This document shows positions 46,336 through 55,900 of a stretch of 64,000 bases of DNA, piece after piece. Position numbers and translations under genes: made by a program. Origin of the DNA: Paramylibacter ulvae (lineage in GTDB: Bacteria; Pseudomonadota; Alphaproteobacteria; Rhodobacterales; Rhodobacteraceae); NCBI RefSeq assembly GCF_014652655.1, contig NZ_BMZF01000011.1, positions 1 to 64,000 on the forward strand, written 5' to 3'. Within the stretch, counting starts at the first letter, position 1. Each line of letters starts with the position of its first letter. The notes under the pieces are model-generated. The model ran no database searches and had not been told where the DNA came from. It saw only the letters and a program-made list of their open reading frames with translations.

Positions 46336-46368
46336 ATGAACTATATTTGGACCCCGCCACTGCGCTGA
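46336..46368 (+). CDS. Ten-codon mini-ORF, possible leader peptide ([10 protein letters not shown])
   Basis: An ATG preceded by GGAGG at eight bases opens a ten-codon frame that ends in TGA. A good promoter lies 30 bases upstream and the ABC transporter starts 82 bases downstream on the same strand. A Pro-Pro pair near the end is a known ribosome-slowing context. A leader-peptide role controlling the exporter is therefore possible. No attenuator hairpin with a T-run was seen between 46369 and 46450, and its presence as a translated peptide is inference. Confidence 0.35.
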   Translation: MNYIWTPPLR

Positions 46369-46450
46369 ACGCTGGTCCAATTGGGCTGTCGTTTTGGATG
46401 CGCCCAGAGTTAATCACAATTCCTGTTTTTGCCCGTAGAAAGGCACCCCG

Positions 46451-48283
46451 ATGTTTCGTAAATTTGAAAACCTTATCCGTCCCTTTGAAAACGTGCCCGA
46501 TGGTACGCCGCCCGCAAAATTGTGGCCCTATATGGTGCAACAATTAGCGCCGTTTAAAAAATGGCTGCCTTGGATGGCGCTGACTGGTGTTTTGGTTGCG
46601 CTGATGGAAAGCGGGCTAATTTTTTATTCGGGGCGTATCATTGATTTGATGGGCGCAAGCAGCCCCGATGCGTTTTGGGGACAGCATGGGTTTGAATTGA
46701 TCCTTGTGATTATCTTCATCCTGTTTTTGCGCCCTGTGATAATCACGTTGAACCATTTCTTTTTGGAACAAACGCTTGCGTCAAATTTACAGGATCAAAC
46801 CCGTTGGCGTGCGCATAAACATATGTTGGGGCAATCATCATCGTTTTTCCAAAACGATTTTGCTGGGCGTCTGTCCAATCGTGTGATGCAATTGGGGCCA
46901 GCGGTGGAGGATTCCACCTATATGGCGTTTGAAGGCATCTGGTACGCCACCACATATGTGTTGGGTGCGATTTTGATCCTGTCACAAATTGATATTCGCC
47001 TTGGCGCACCTTTGGCTATTTGGCTGGTGTTATACATGTTATATGTACGCCGCATTGCGGTGCGTGTGTCGGTTGCATCGGAAAAATGGTCGGCGGCGCG
47101 ATCATTGGTGACGGGGCGGGTTGTTGATGCCTATTCCAATATCGAAACGGTGAAATTATTCGCACATGGCGCCAGCGAAGAGGCATATGCATTATCCGCA
47201 CTGCGTCGATTGCGGCTACGGTTTCAACGGTTTTTGCGTCTTATGACGGAAATGTCGTTTGGGCTGAACTTGCTCAATGGGGCGTTGATGGTGGGGGTTG
47301 TTGGCCCAGCGATTTGGTTGTGGATCAATGGACATGTCACCATTGGCGAGGTGGCGGCGGCATCTGCGCTGACCATCCGATTAAACGGGATGAGCGGCTG
47401 GATCATGTGGGTAACCATTCGCCTGTTTGAACATGCAGGTGTGATCCGCGAAGGATTGGAATCCATCGCCAAACCACAGGCCGTGGTGGATGCGCCGCGC
47501 GCACCCGAAATGGTTGTCGATCATGGCGCAATCCATATCAGCGGATTGAGCCATCATTACGGCAAGGATCAGGGTGGGTTGAACGGTATTGATCTGCATA
47601 TCCCTGCGGGGCAACGCGTTGGTTTGATTGGGCGTTCGGGTGCTGGGAAATCCAGCCTTGTGAACCTTTTGTTGCGGTTTCGTGATGCGGAGCAGGGCGA
47701 AATCACCATTGATGGGCAAAACGTATCGGATGTGACCCAAGACAGCCTGCGCCGCCAAATCGGCATGGTGACCCAAGACAGTTCGCTGTTGCACCGATCC
47801 GTGCGTGCCAATCTGTTATATGGTCGCCCCGACGCGAGCGAGGATGAAATGATTGCAGCGGCGCAAAAGGCCGAAGCTCATGAATTCATTCTTGATCTGG
47901 AAGACCCAAAAGGGCGCACAGGGTATAATGCCCATGTGGGCGAGCGCGGTGTGAAATTATCGGGCGGGCAACGCCAACGTGTGGCGATTGCGCGTGTGAT
48001 ATTAAAGGATGCGCCGATCCTGATCCTAGACGAGGCGACATCGGCGCTGGACAGCCAGGTCGAGGCCGCCATTCAAGATACGTTGTTTGATATCATGGAA
48101 AATAAAACCGTGATCGCCATTGCGCACCGTTTGTCCACCATCGCACAGATGGATCGCATTGTGGTGCTGGACGAGGGCGCGGTGGTTGAGGATGGCAGCC
48201 ATGATGAATTGCTGGCAAGTGGCGGTATTTACGCAGAACTTTGGGCGCGTCAATCAGGCGGGTTTCTGGGCGTTGATGAATAA
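46451..48283 (+). CDS. ABC transporter, fused permease and ATP-binding protein, 610 aa
   Basis: An MsbA-like half-transporter that works as a dimer, probably an exporter. Residues 35-330 hold six membrane helices, beginning with [21 protein letters not shown]. The ATPase domain has Walker [19 protein letters not shown], the Q-loop in [15 protein letters not shown], the signature [15 protein letters not shown], Walker [14 protein letters not shown] and the H-loop AHRLSTIA. There is no peptidase domain, so it is not a typical bacteriocin exporter, and no HlyD partner is near. Substrate unknown. A hairpin follows the stop. Confidence 0.94.
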   Translation: MFRKFENLIRPFENVPDGTPPAKLWPYMVQQLAPFKKWLPWMALTGVLVALMESGLIFYSGRIIDLMGASSPDAFWGQHGFELILVIIFILFLRPVIITLNHFFLEQTLASNLQDQTRWRAHKHMLGQSSSFFQNDFAGRLSNRVMQLGPAVEDSTYMAFEGIWYATTYVLGAILILSQIDIRLGAPLAIWLVLYMLYVRRIAVRVSVASEKWSAARSLVTGRVVDAYSNIETVKLFAHGASEEAYALSALRRLRLRFQRFLRLMTEMSFGLNLLNGALMVGVVGPAIWLWINGHVTIGEVAAASALTIRLNGMSGWIMWVTIRLFEHAGVIREGLESIAKPQAVVDAPRAPEMVVDHGAIHISGLSHHYGKDQGGLNGIDLHIPAGQRVGLIGRSGAGKSSLVNLLLRFRDAEQGEITIDGQNVSDVTQDSLRRQIGMVTQDSSLLHRSVRANLLYGRPDASEDEMIAAAQKAEAHEFILDLEDPKGRTGYNAHVGERGVKLSGGQRQRVAIARVILKDAPILILDEATSALDSQVEAAIQDTLFDIMENKTVIAIAHRLSTIAQMDRIVVLDEGAVVEDGSHDELLASGGIYAELWARQSGGFLGVDE

Positions 48284-48289
48284 CGAAAA

Positions 48290-48321
48290 CTTGGCGGGGC
48301 TTGTGTTTTCACCCCGCCAAG
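48290..48321 (+). terminator. Hairpin after the ABC transporter gene
   Basis: CTTGGCGGGG and CCCCGCCAAG pair perfectly around a 12-base loop. There is no T-run after it, so termination may be weak. The arm sequence is the same type as in the hairpin after ppaC (31192). Confidence 0.5.
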
Positions 48322-48368
48322 GCTAGATGCTGCAAAACGGATTATTGCATAGCATCGGAGCATCCAAA

Positions 48369-49466
48369 ATGGGTTTTAAAACTGGTATTGTTGGCCTGCC
48401 AAACGTAGGTAAATCGACATTGTTCAACGCGCTGACCCGCACCGCGGCGGCACAGGCAGCGAATTTCCCATTTTGCACCATCGAACCCAATGTGGGCGAG
48501 GTATCCGTGCCCGATGAACGTCTGGATAAATTGGCGGCAATTGCCAGTTCCAAAACCATCCTGCCTGCGCGTATGACATTTGTGGATATCGCAGGTTTGG
48601 TAAAGGGCGCGTCCAAGGGCGAGGGGCTGGGCAACCAATTCTTGGCCAACATTCGTGAATGTGATGCGATTGCCCATGTTTTGCGTTGTTTCGAAGACGA
48701 TGACATCACCCATGTTGATGGGCGCGTTAACCCGATTGAAGATGCGGAAACCATTGAAACCGAATTGATGCTGGCCGATTTGGAAAGCATTGAAAAACGT
48801 CTGCAAAATCTGGTGCGTAAAATCAAAGGCGGTGACAAAGAAGCGGTCGCCACCAAGGATTTGTTGGACAAGGCCAAGGCTGCAATTGAATCTGGTCAGC
48901 CCGCGCGCACGGTCGAGGTGGCCGATGATGAACGCAAATTGTGGAACAGCCTGACATTGCTGTCATCCAAACCCGTTTTGTTTGTCTGCAACGTCGAAGA
49001 AGAAAACGCCGCCAAAGGCAACGCCCATTCCGATGCGGTTGCCAAATTGGCCGCCGAACAAGGTGCGGCATCTGTTGTGGTGTCCGCCGCGATTGAGGAA
49101 GAGATCAGCCAGCTGGATGACGAAGGCGCGGAAATGTTCTTGGAAGAATTGGGTCTGGAAGAGGCGGGTTTGAACCGCGTCATTCGCGCAGGCTATGATT
49201 TGTTAAAATTGCAAACATATTTCACCGTTGGCCCAAAAGAGACTCGCGCATGGACAATCAAGGTTGGCACCAGCGCACCACAGGCCGCAGGCGTAATTCA
49301 TGGTGATTTTGAACGTGGATTTATTCGTGCGGAAACAATCGCTTATGACGATTACATCGCCAATAACGGCGAACAGGGTTCCAAAGAAGCGGGCAAAATG
49401 CGCGCCGAAGGAAAATCCTATATCGTGTCTGACGGCGATGTGTTGCATTTTCTGTTTAATACCTAA
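48369..49466 (+). CDS. ychF: Redox-regulated ATPase YchF (Obg family), 365 aa
   Basis: A universally conserved P-loop ATPase that binds the ribosome and responds to oxidative stress. [18 protein letters not shown] is G1, [17 protein letters not shown] is G3, and FVCNVEEEN is the altered G4 (NxxE instead of NKxD) that gives ATP rather than GTP preference. The C-terminal TGS domain ends with the [10 protein letters not shown] motif. The Met at 48369 has GGAG eight bases ahead. Length and motifs are normal. Confidence 0.97.
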   Translation: MGFKTGIVGLPNVGKSTLFNALTRTAAAQAANFPFCTIEPNVGEVSVPDERLDKLAAIASSKTILPARMTFVDIAGLVKGASKGEGLGNQFLANIRECDAIAHVLRCFEDDDITHVDGRVNPIEDAETIETELMLADLESIEKRLQNLVRKIKGGDKEAVATKDLLDKAKAAIESGQPARTVEVADDERKLWNSLTLLSSKPVLFVCNVEEENAAKGNAHSDAVAKLAAEQGAASVVVSAAIEEEISQLDDEGAEMFLEELGLEEAGLNRVIRAGYDLLKLQTYFTVGPKETRAWTIKVGTSAPQAAGVIHGDFERGFIRAETIAYDDYIANNGEQGSKEAGKMRAEGKSYIVSDGDVLHFLFNT

Positions 49467-49571
49467 GCCCCGTTAACAACCGTTAAGCATCTATCACCCA
49501 TCCTGCCCGTGGGGTAAGAGGTGGAACAATCATGTTGTCACCCTTGCAATCGGGCATAGGAGTGATGGGAT

Positions 49572-51068
49572 ATGACGCTCAGCGTGGTGGGTACGCTATT
49601 TCGTCAAGGCAATGGTAATTTGGTCGGCGTCAATGATTTCGCCGTTTTCTTTTCGGGCAGTCGCGTGTTTTTGGTAACAGGCAGCGAAGCACGAGGGAAT
49701 TTTGCGGTTTACTACATTTATCCGGACGCAGAACCGCGCCGCCGTGGTGGCCTGTCGGAGGGTGACGAAACGGGATCAAACACGCTTTCTGGGTTTGAAT
49801 TGATCACGCATAATGGTGAAACATTTTTGCTCACGTCGGGGCGATATGACGATAACGCTGCATTGGTTCCCATTGATAGCTCGGGAAAGCTCGACAATGA
49901 ATTTAACATTTCTGGCGATGCGACAGATTACGGGCATTTCACGCTGACTCATACGGTGCAACTGGATGGAAAAACATTCACATTTGTCATTCGCAACGGG
50001 CAATCAGGGATTGAAAGTTATCGGATCATGAATGATCTTAGCTTTCGCCAAAAACGCGGATATGACGATACAAGTGATACGCATTTGGGCGATGTCACCG
50101 CGATGGATAGTGTCACAATCGGGGATCGCACCTTTTTAATTACTGTGTCGGGAATTGATGCGGGCATTCAAACCTATGTTGTTGGGCGGCACGGAAATTT
50201 GCGCACGCGTGATACGGTTTCACCTGATCATGGGGCGGGTTTGGCGTTGTCAACGGATGTTGATATTGTTGCGGTTGGGGAAATGCATTTTGCGGTTCTT
50301 ACATCCGCAGGCACGAATAGCGTGACCGTCTATCATATCAATAATCATGGGCATCTGACTCAAACCGATCATGTTTTGGATGGGCGTGATACGCGGTTTC
50401 AGGATGCCAGCATCGTTGAAACCATTGCGCATCATGGGCGTGCATATGTTTTTGTGGCCGGGTCGGATGATGGGATCACGGTGTTTGAATTGACATCCGA
50501 TGGGCAATTGCAATTGCGTGAAGTCTTGGCCGATGATTTTGAAACGGCGCTGAATAACATTAGCACAATGGAACTGGTAATATTGGATGATACAATCCAA
50601 TTATTTGTAGGCAGCAGTAGTGAACACGCCATGACCCAATTCACCTATACCCCGCAAAACACAGGCTATGTGATCAATGGTGCGGGGGATGCGGATAACC
50701 TGATCGGCAGTGCCGATAATGACATTATGTTTGGCGCTGGCAATGGCGATCACATCAATGGGCGTGCTGGGGATGACATGATTGATGGCGGTGCAGGGCG
50801 GGATATTCTGACAGGTGGAACAGGGAATGACACCTTTGTTTTTGCACCCGATGGGCGGCGCGATATCATCACCGATTTTCAACTGGGCAAAGATGTGATT
50901 GATCTGTCGCAATTTGATCTGGTCGGGCATGTGGATAGTTTGGATATAAGAAGCAGATCATTTGGTGCGGTAATCGTGATTGGTGGCGAAACAATTCGCA
51001 TTGAAAACCACCGCGAAGAAAGATTTTACGCAGATGATTTCACCAACGAAGATTTCATTTTTATTTAA
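49572..51068 (+). CDS. RTX-type calcium-binding protein with a beta-propeller-like N-terminal domain, 498 aa
   Basis: The first 370 residues contain about seven repeated units with the pattern of hydrophobic strand, then GxxxFLxxxxG (for example ITHNGETFLLTSGRYDD, VTIGDRTFLITVSGIDA, IAHHGRAYVFVAGSDDG). This suggests a beta-propeller of the lactonase/FG-GAP kind. Residues 375-430 are RTX nonapeptides (GGAGRDILTGGTGNDTF). The C-terminus, after an uncleaved block, ends DFTNEDFIFI, typical of type I secretion signals. No dedicated HlyB/HlyD genes are adjacent. The role may be adhesion or extracellular enzyme activity, not decided. It is convergent with the peroxidase gene, and the stops overlap by four bases. 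Confidence 0.82.
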   Translation: MTLSVVGTLFRQGNGNLVGVNDFAVFFSGSRVFLVTGSEARGNFAVYYIYPDAEPRRRGGLSEGDETGSNTLSGFELITHNGETFLLTSGRYDDNAALVPIDSSGKLDNEFNISGDATDYGHFTLTHTVQLDGKTFTFVIRNGQSGIESYRIMNDLSFRQKRGYDDTSDTHLGDVTAMDSVTIGDRTFLITVSGIDAGIQTYVVGRHGNLRTRDTVSPDHGAGLALSTDVDIVAVGEMHFAVLTSAGTNSVTVYHINNHGHLTQTDHVLDGRDTRFQDASIVETIAHHGRAYVFVAGSDDGITVFELTSDGQLQLREVLADDFETALNNISTMELVILDDTIQLFVGSSSEHAMTQFTYTPQNTGYVINGAGDADNLIGSADNDIMFGAGNGDHINGRAGDDMIDGGAGRDILTGGTGNDTFVFAPDGRRDIITDFQLGKDVIDLSQFDLVGHVDSLDIRSRSFGAVIVIGGETIRIENHREERFYADDFTNEDFIFI

Positions 51069-52414
51069 TCCAGTGGCAAACCGCTGGGCACGGAATTGGG
51101 AATGCCCAACCGTTGGCGTGTATCACTTGTCAGCGCGTGCATAAACGCGATGAGCTGGTCAATTTCCATATCGTCCAAATCCACGGGTTTGATATCTATT
51201 GCGCGCGCTTGGCGTGCCATTTCGCGCGTATCTTGTTGGACGATAAAATCGATTTCCGCCAACCACGGCGCATCGGGCAGGGCGGCCAGATCGGGGTGCC
51301 AATTGGCGCGTGATTTTTCGGGGTTTAAATGATGTTCAATAATCCCGCGCAAATCGGGATAGGCGCCGTTGTGACCATAGGGTGCGGTCAAGGCCACATT
51401 GCGCAACATCGGCGTGCGAAAACGATAAGCATCGGCCAGATCATCGCTATGCCCCATTTTGCCAACATCGCGCGCGATAAAATCGAATGTGCGTGTGCGC
51501 CCAGGCCCAAATGCAGGCAGACCAAGCGCGTAAAATTTTTGATCGCTAAACAACGGCTCAACGTGACAGGATGCGCAATTTCCCCGCCCCATAAACAATT
51601 CCATTCCCGCGATCTGATCCGGTATCATCGCGGTTTCATCACCCATCAGATAGGCGTCAAACGGGCTGTCCATGCTGCGCCATTCAAAGGAAATAAAACT
51701 GGCTAGCGCATTGCCAATATCGGCGATTGTGACCTGTTCAGGGGTTTGGATATGGCGGTAGGCATCGACAAAGCGTTGCCCGTATTCGGGGATCACGCGC
51801 ACGCGTTTGGCCAAGATCGGCCACGCCGCATCGATGCGATCATGCACAGCACCTGCGATTTCATTTTCGCTGGGATTGCCCGCCATTTCAAATTGCGCAA
51901 CCAGTGGAAAAATCGCCTGTGCGGCCAAAATCGATGTGAACCCTTCGGGCAGCCATTCTTGAGCGGGTGAATCAAGCCCGTTGCCATAGACATCTGAAAA
52001 CGACAAACGCCCATCGTGAAACATAACGTTTATATCCTTGGCGCCCAAATTCCACAACGCGGGCGCATTGCGTGGGATCCGTTTTTTGATACGGCTGTCG
52101 CCCGTGCCCGCGTGGCGATTGGTGCCCAAACCAACGCCGCCTTCGCCAATGCCAAGCGATAAACCATCCCCCGTGCCAAAATCGGGGTGGTGACAGGTGG
52201 AACAGGCAATGTTTTTATTCCCTGACAGGATTTTATCGTAAAATAACAATTGTCCCAATGCCGCCTGTTTTGCATCATAGGGCAGAAAATCATTGGGGTC
52301 GTCATATGGGGTTTCCCCCGCAAATGCCGATGCACCCAGACCAGTACAAAGGATCACAAGATGCGCAAATTTTTTGGCATTTTTCTGTTGGCGACAACAC
52401 CCGTTTTTCCCCAC
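51065..52414 (-). CDS. Di-heme cytochrome c peroxidase (CcpA/MauG family), about 449 aa
   Basis: A periplasmic enzyme that reduces hydrogen peroxide, or a MauG-like heme oxidase. There are two heme motifs, CSTCHH near residue 90 and CASCHV near residue 290. The surrounding conserved blocks are AALGQLLFYDKILSGN, APALWNLG, MFHDGRLSF and TPMLRNVALTAPYGHNG. The start is uncertain. A GTG at 52414 gives a 30-residue signal peptide with basic start (ending ASAFA), and a GTG at 52357 would leave only a short hydrophobic run. The first choice overlaps the start of the divergent SEL1 gene. Confidence 0.88.
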   Translation of the reverse strand: MGKNGCCRQQKNAKKFAHLVILCTGLGASAFAGETPYDDPNDFLPYDAKQAALGQLLFYDKILSGNKNIACSTCHHPDFGTGDGLSLGIGEGGVGLGTNRHAGTGDSRIKKRIPRNAPALWNLGAKDINVMFHDGRLSFSDVYGNGLDSPAQEWLPEGFTSILAAQAIFPLVAQFEMAGNPSENEIAGAVHDRIDAAWPILAKRVRVIPEYGQRFVDAYRHIQTPEQVTIADIGNALASFISFEWRSMDSPFDAYLMGDETAMIPDQIAGMELFMGRGNCASCHVEPLFSDQKFYALGLPAFGPGRTRTFDFIARDVGKMGHSDDLADAYRFRTPMLRNVALTAPYGHNGAYPDLRGIIEHHLNPEKSRANWHPDLAALPDAPWLAEIDFIVQQDTREMARQARAIDIKPVDLDDMEIDQLIAFMHALTSDTRQRLGIPNSVPSGLPLD

Positions 52415-52846
52415 GGTGCATTGGCGGATGTGGAAACGGGGCGTGATTTGATGGAGGCGGGGCAATTCGAACAAGCGTTCGCGGAATTTTGGCCCGCTGC
52501 GCGTTCGGGCAATGCCGACGCCGAAGAATTGATTGGCGTAATGTATGCCATGGGTCAAGGCGTTGAACGCGACGATCAACGTGCGTTTGAATGGTATCTG
52601 CGCGCCGCGATGAAGGGGCACGCGGGGGCGCAATCGGGGATTGGTTGGTATTATGAGGTGGGGCGCGGTTTGCCGGCGGTGGATTTGGTGCGCGCCTATA
52701 TGTGGTACACGCTCAGCGCAATTGGCGGCGATCCCGATGCGGCGATTTCGCTGGAAGAGGTCGTGAAAAAAATGACCAAAGCTGAAATTGAAAAGGCGCA
52801 TATTCTGGTCGATGATTACAAGGTGTGGATGTATCCGTTTCGATAA
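52361..52846 (+). CDS. SEL1-like repeat protein, secreted, 161 aa
   Basis: MRKFFGIFLLATTPVFPHGALA is a signal peptide. The mature part carries SEL1 repeats: GNADAEELIGVMYAMGQGVERDD and GHAGAQSGIGWYYEVGRGL, each 36 residues, with a partial one after. Such proteins are periplasmic adaptors in envelope and stress pathways. The ATG is preceded by GGAT at eight bases. It is divergent from the cytochrome peroxidase gene with overlapping starts, so the two may share control. Confidence 0.85.
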   Translation: MRKFFGIFLLATTPVFPHGALADVETGRDLMEAGQFEQAFAEFWPAARSGNADAEELIGVMYAMGQGVERDDQRAFEWYLRAAMKGHAGAQSGIGWYYEVGRGLPAVDLVRAYMWYTLSAIGGDPDAAISLEEVVKKMTKAEIEKAHILVDDYKVWMYPFR

Positions 52847-52887
52847 TCCAAAGGTGGGGGTGCATGGCTTCCCACGCACCCGGGGGG

Positions 52888-53946
52888 TTATTTTACGTCT
52901 GCTGCGCGCGCAGCGCCGATTTCGGCATTGGCGGCATCAACGGCAGTGGTCAGTGCGTTAAACACTTCTTCGCCACGTGTGACGTTTGATTTGAACCAGT
53001 CATAAACAGGCGTTGCGGCCTCTGCGAATGCGGCCTTTTGATCTGGTGTTGGAACGTATAAATCACCGCCACCTGCAACGAATTCTTCGTATGCTGCGAT
53101 GGATTTGCGTTTTGGTGATGCGAATGTTGCCTGTTGCAGGGCATAGAACCCATCAACCACAACGGCGCGCATTTCTTCTGGCATGTCCATGAATGTTTGG
53201 TTTGACATCCACCACAACGCGCCCATGTATGCATGGCCATCAAGGGTGACATATTGCAGACCCGCATCTGGGAATTTCATCCCCATGATATCGGTGATGC
53301 CGTTTTTGGAACCTTCCACAACACCCGTTTGGAATGATGTGAACAATTCAGGCCATGGGATCGGTGTTGGTGATGCGCCCAGTGATTTTACCAATTCTTG
53401 CGGTAGGTCGGCAACCACGGTGCGGATTTTCAAGCCTTCCATGTCTTTTGGTTCTGCAACACGGCGTTTTGTGTTGGCAAAGTTGCGCCAGCCACCTGTG
53501 TTCCCAATGGTCATCAAGCGGATCGCATCGCCTGAATCCTCTAGTGCCATTGCGCGCATTTGACGGGTGAAATCACCAGACAAAACATGTTCTGCAACAC
53601 GGTCATCGGCCATCAAATATGGCAGATCAAGAACCTGAACATATGGGAAAATGCCAGATGCACCACCTGATGTAGAGATATAGATATCAACCGTACCATC
53701 GGCGACACCTTGCAAACATTCCGCACCGTTTGAACACAGTTGCGTGCCGATGAACAATTCCACCTCGATCGCGCCGTTTGATGCGGCCTCGACGTAGTTT
53801 TTGAACACGACCAGACCATCGTAGTCTTCGTCGTTTTCATTTGAATTGGCGGTTGCGCGGATTTTGTAATCAGCGGCGGTGGCGCTGATGGCCGTGCCAG
53901 CCAAAATGGCGGCGAGTGCCAGTGTTTTAAATGTTTGTTTGAGCAT
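52888..53946 (-). CDS. TRAP transporter substrate-binding protein (DctP family), 352 aa
   Basis: The periplasmic receptor of a TRAP importer. MLKQTFKTLALAAILAGTAISATA is the signal peptide. The mature protein has the DctP pattern: KIRATANSNENDEDYDG, VEAASNGAIEVELFIGTQLC, and the Arg-containing ligand block LKIRTVVADLPQELVKSLGASPTPIPWPE, where the Arg binds the substrate carboxylate or sulfonate. GGAGG precedes the start. It is the last gene of the six-gene minus-strand unit starting at 58465. The ligand is unknown, but it is likely the substrate of the monooxygenase in the same unit. Confidence 0.93.
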   Translation of the reverse strand: MLKQTFKTLALAAILAGTAISATAADYKIRATANSNENDEDYDGLVVFKNYVEAASNGAIEVELFIGTQLCSNGAECLQGVADGTVDIYISTSGGASGIFPYVQVLDLPYLMADDRVAEHVLSGDFTRQMRAMALEDSGDAIRLMTIGNTGGWRNFANTKRRVAEPKDMEGLKIRTVVADLPQELVKSLGASPTPIPWPELFTSFQTGVVEGSKNGITDIMGMKFPDAGLQYVTLDGHAYMGALWWMSNQTFMDMPEEMRAVVVDGFYALQQATFASPKRKSIAAYEEFVAGGGDLYVPTPDQKAAFAEAATPVYDWFKSNVTRGEEVFNALTTAVDAANAEIGAARAADVK

Positions 53947-53976
53947 TATGTTTCCTCCGAATACTCTGTTGGGTGG

Positions 53977-55266
53977 TTAGTTCGCAAACCCTGTTAAACG
54001 CGGGATTGTCATTGAAATGGCGGGAATATATGTGATCAAGAATATCACGATGATTTCAACCAATAGGAATGGCAAGATTGCCTTGGCGATGGATTCAACC
54101 CGTTCGCCCGACACGGCAGATGCCACAAACAGCACAAGCCCCATCGGCGGTGTCGCCAGACCCACGGTCAGGTTCACCGACATGATAATGGCAAAGTGGA
54201 TCGGATCAACGCCAAGGCTGGTGAATATCGGCCCCAAGATCGGGCCAAGGATAATAATCGCAGGTCCCGCATCCAAAAACATCCCAACGATAAACAACAA
54301 CAAGTTGATCAAGAACAACAGGATCAGCGGGTTTTCCGATAGGGTCAAAATGAATGCGGCAAGCTGTTCTGGTGCGTGCGACAGGCTGACGACGGTTTTA
54401 AAGGCCATGGCAGCACCCACCAGCAACAACACCACAGCGGATGTCAGGCCAGAGCGTGCAAGCACATCGGGCAAATCACCGATTTTAAGGGTACGCAACA
54501 CGAACAGCCCGATGATGAGCGCATATGCAACGGCAACGGCTGCGGCCTCTGTCGGGGTGAAAACACCCGCCAAAATGCCGCCCAAAATGATCACAGGTGT
54601 GAGCAGGGGAAAGAATGCCTTGAGGCTGGCCTGACCACGTTCACCCCATGTGTGTTTACGCGTGGCGACAGGAAAATCGTATTTGTCGGCCATGAATTTG
54701 ACCATGATCATCAAACCGATGCCAACCATTGCACCTGGCACAATCCCCGCAAGGAACAACGCGGCGACGCTTTCGCCCATGACATATGCATAAATAATCA
54801 TGATCCCCGATGGCGGAATGATCGGGCCGATCACGGAACTCGCCGCCGTGATCGCGGCGGCAAAGCGGCGAGTATAGCCTTGTTTTTCCATCGCTGGGAT
54901 TAACATTGACCCCAATGCGGATGTATCCGCCACGGCAGATCCAGACAGCCCCGCAAATAACATTGATGACATCACGTTCACATGGGCAAGCCCACCGCGC
55001 AGGTGCCCCAAGAATGCTTGGGAAAATTCAACAAGACGCATGGTGATACCACCACGGTTCATCAGTTCACCCGCCAGCATGAAAAACGGAATAGCCATCA
55101 ATGGAAAGCTGTCCATACCATTATAAACATTACGATACAGGAGAGTGATATCTTTTTCTTGGCCGTTGAGATAGAGCAGTATGCCCGGTGCGGCGAGCAG
55201 GCCGAAAAACACGGGCAGACCGATCATCAGGAACAAGAGGAAAAGCGGTAAAAACCATATCAACAT
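53977..55266 (-). CDS. TRAP transporter large permease (DctM), 429 aa
   Basis: The main membrane subunit of the TRAP importer, with about twelve hydrophobic segments. It includes the DctM motifs AGLSGSAVADTSALGSMLIPAM and IIPPSGIMIIYAYVMGESVAALF near the sodium sites. The start overlaps the small permease stop (TAATG). It works with the DctP and DctQ subunits encoded on either side. Confidence 0.95.
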   Translation of the reverse strand: MLIWFLPLFLLFLMIGLPVFFGLLAAPGILLYLNGQEKDITLLYRNVYNGMDSFPLMAIPFFMLAGELMNRGGITMRLVEFSQAFLGHLRGGLAHVNVMSSMLFAGLSGSAVADTSALGSMLIPAMEKQGYTRRFAAAITAASSVIGPIIPPSGIMIIYAYVMGESVAALFLAGIVPGAMVGIGLMIMVKFMADKYDFPVATRKHTWGERGQASLKAFFPLLTPVIILGGILAGVFTPTEAAAVAVAYALIIGLFVLRTLKIGDLPDVLARSGLTSAVVLLLVGAAMAFKTVVSLSHAPEQLAAFILTLSENPLILLFLINLLLFIVGMFLDAGPAIIILGPILGPIFTSLGVDPIHFAIIMSVNLTVGLATPPMGLVLFVASAVSGERVESIAKAILPFLLVEIIVIFLITYIPAISMTIPRLTGFAN

Positions 55267-55856
55267 TATTCTGTCCCCACTGTTTCAGCATTGCGAATTT
55301 CAGGCATGGCGGCAGCACCACCAAACAGCGTGATCACGCTGCGCATGATTAATTCGATATTGACCGCAAGCAATAAAATGACGCCCACCAACATGGATGC
55401 CATCATCCAAGAGCGGGGCACGCGAAACCATTCATCAAACGCAAATGAAGTGGGCACATAAAGCGATGCTGTGGCGAAACGCCCGCCAAACCCTGTGACC
55501 TCTGACCAGCCGATTTTGGTGGCAACGACAAGCACCAACATGGATACACAGAGCAAAAACAAAGATAGGCTTGCGCCGATCACACGGGGCAAAAAACGTG
55601 TGATCATATCAATGGCAACAAACCCGCCACGGCGAAACGCGGTGGGGGCCATCAGACCTGTCATCCACAACATGCAAAAACGCGCAGCCTCATCAGGCCA
55701 CGGCAGCGCATTATTGAGGATATAGCGATAAAAAACTTGGATAAGGATGGCCGTTACCATCATGGCAACCGCAAACACGCCAATGGCACGCCCAAATCGC
55801 AATACGAACGCGTTCACCATGCTAACAGGCGTTAGCAGTGCCAATAATGTGACCAT
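55266..55856 (-). CDS. TRAP transporter small permease (DctQ), 196 aa
   Basis: Four membrane helices; IGVFAVAMMVTAILIQVFYRYILNNALPWPDEAARFCMLWMTG is the DctQ signature region. GGGAGG precedes the start. The next gene upstream on the same strand is the flavin reductase, 44 bases away, so the importer and the oxidative enzymes are probably on one transcript. Confidence 0.93.
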   Translation of the reverse strand: MVTLLALLTPVSMVNAFVLRFGRAIGVFAVAMMVTAILIQVFYRYILNNALPWPDEAARFCMLWMTGLMAPTAFRRGGFVAIDMITRFLPRVIGASLSLFLLCVSMLVLVVATKIGWSEVTGFGGRFATASLYVPTSFAFDEWFRVPRSWMMASMLVGVILLLAVNIELIMRSVITLFGGAAAMPEIRNAETVGTE

Positions 55857-55900
55857 ATATTCCTCCCTTTATGCGCGCAGCCTCCACCCTTGCGCGTGTG

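Noticed and set aside
46169-46543. 125-codon N-terminal extension of trpA
   Set aside because: The extension has no similarity to tryptophan synthase, crosses a good divergent promoter and mini-ORF, and the Met at 46168 has a ribosome-binding site.
46451-51068. ABC transporter at 46451 as the dedicated secretion system of the RTX protein
   Set aside because: It lacks the N-terminal C39-like domain of HlyB-type exporters, no membrane-fusion protein is nearby, and ychF lies between them.
52415-52879. Long N-terminal extension of the cytochrome peroxidase frame
   Set aside because: It runs antisense through the whole SEL1 gene and would place the signal peptide inside the protein.
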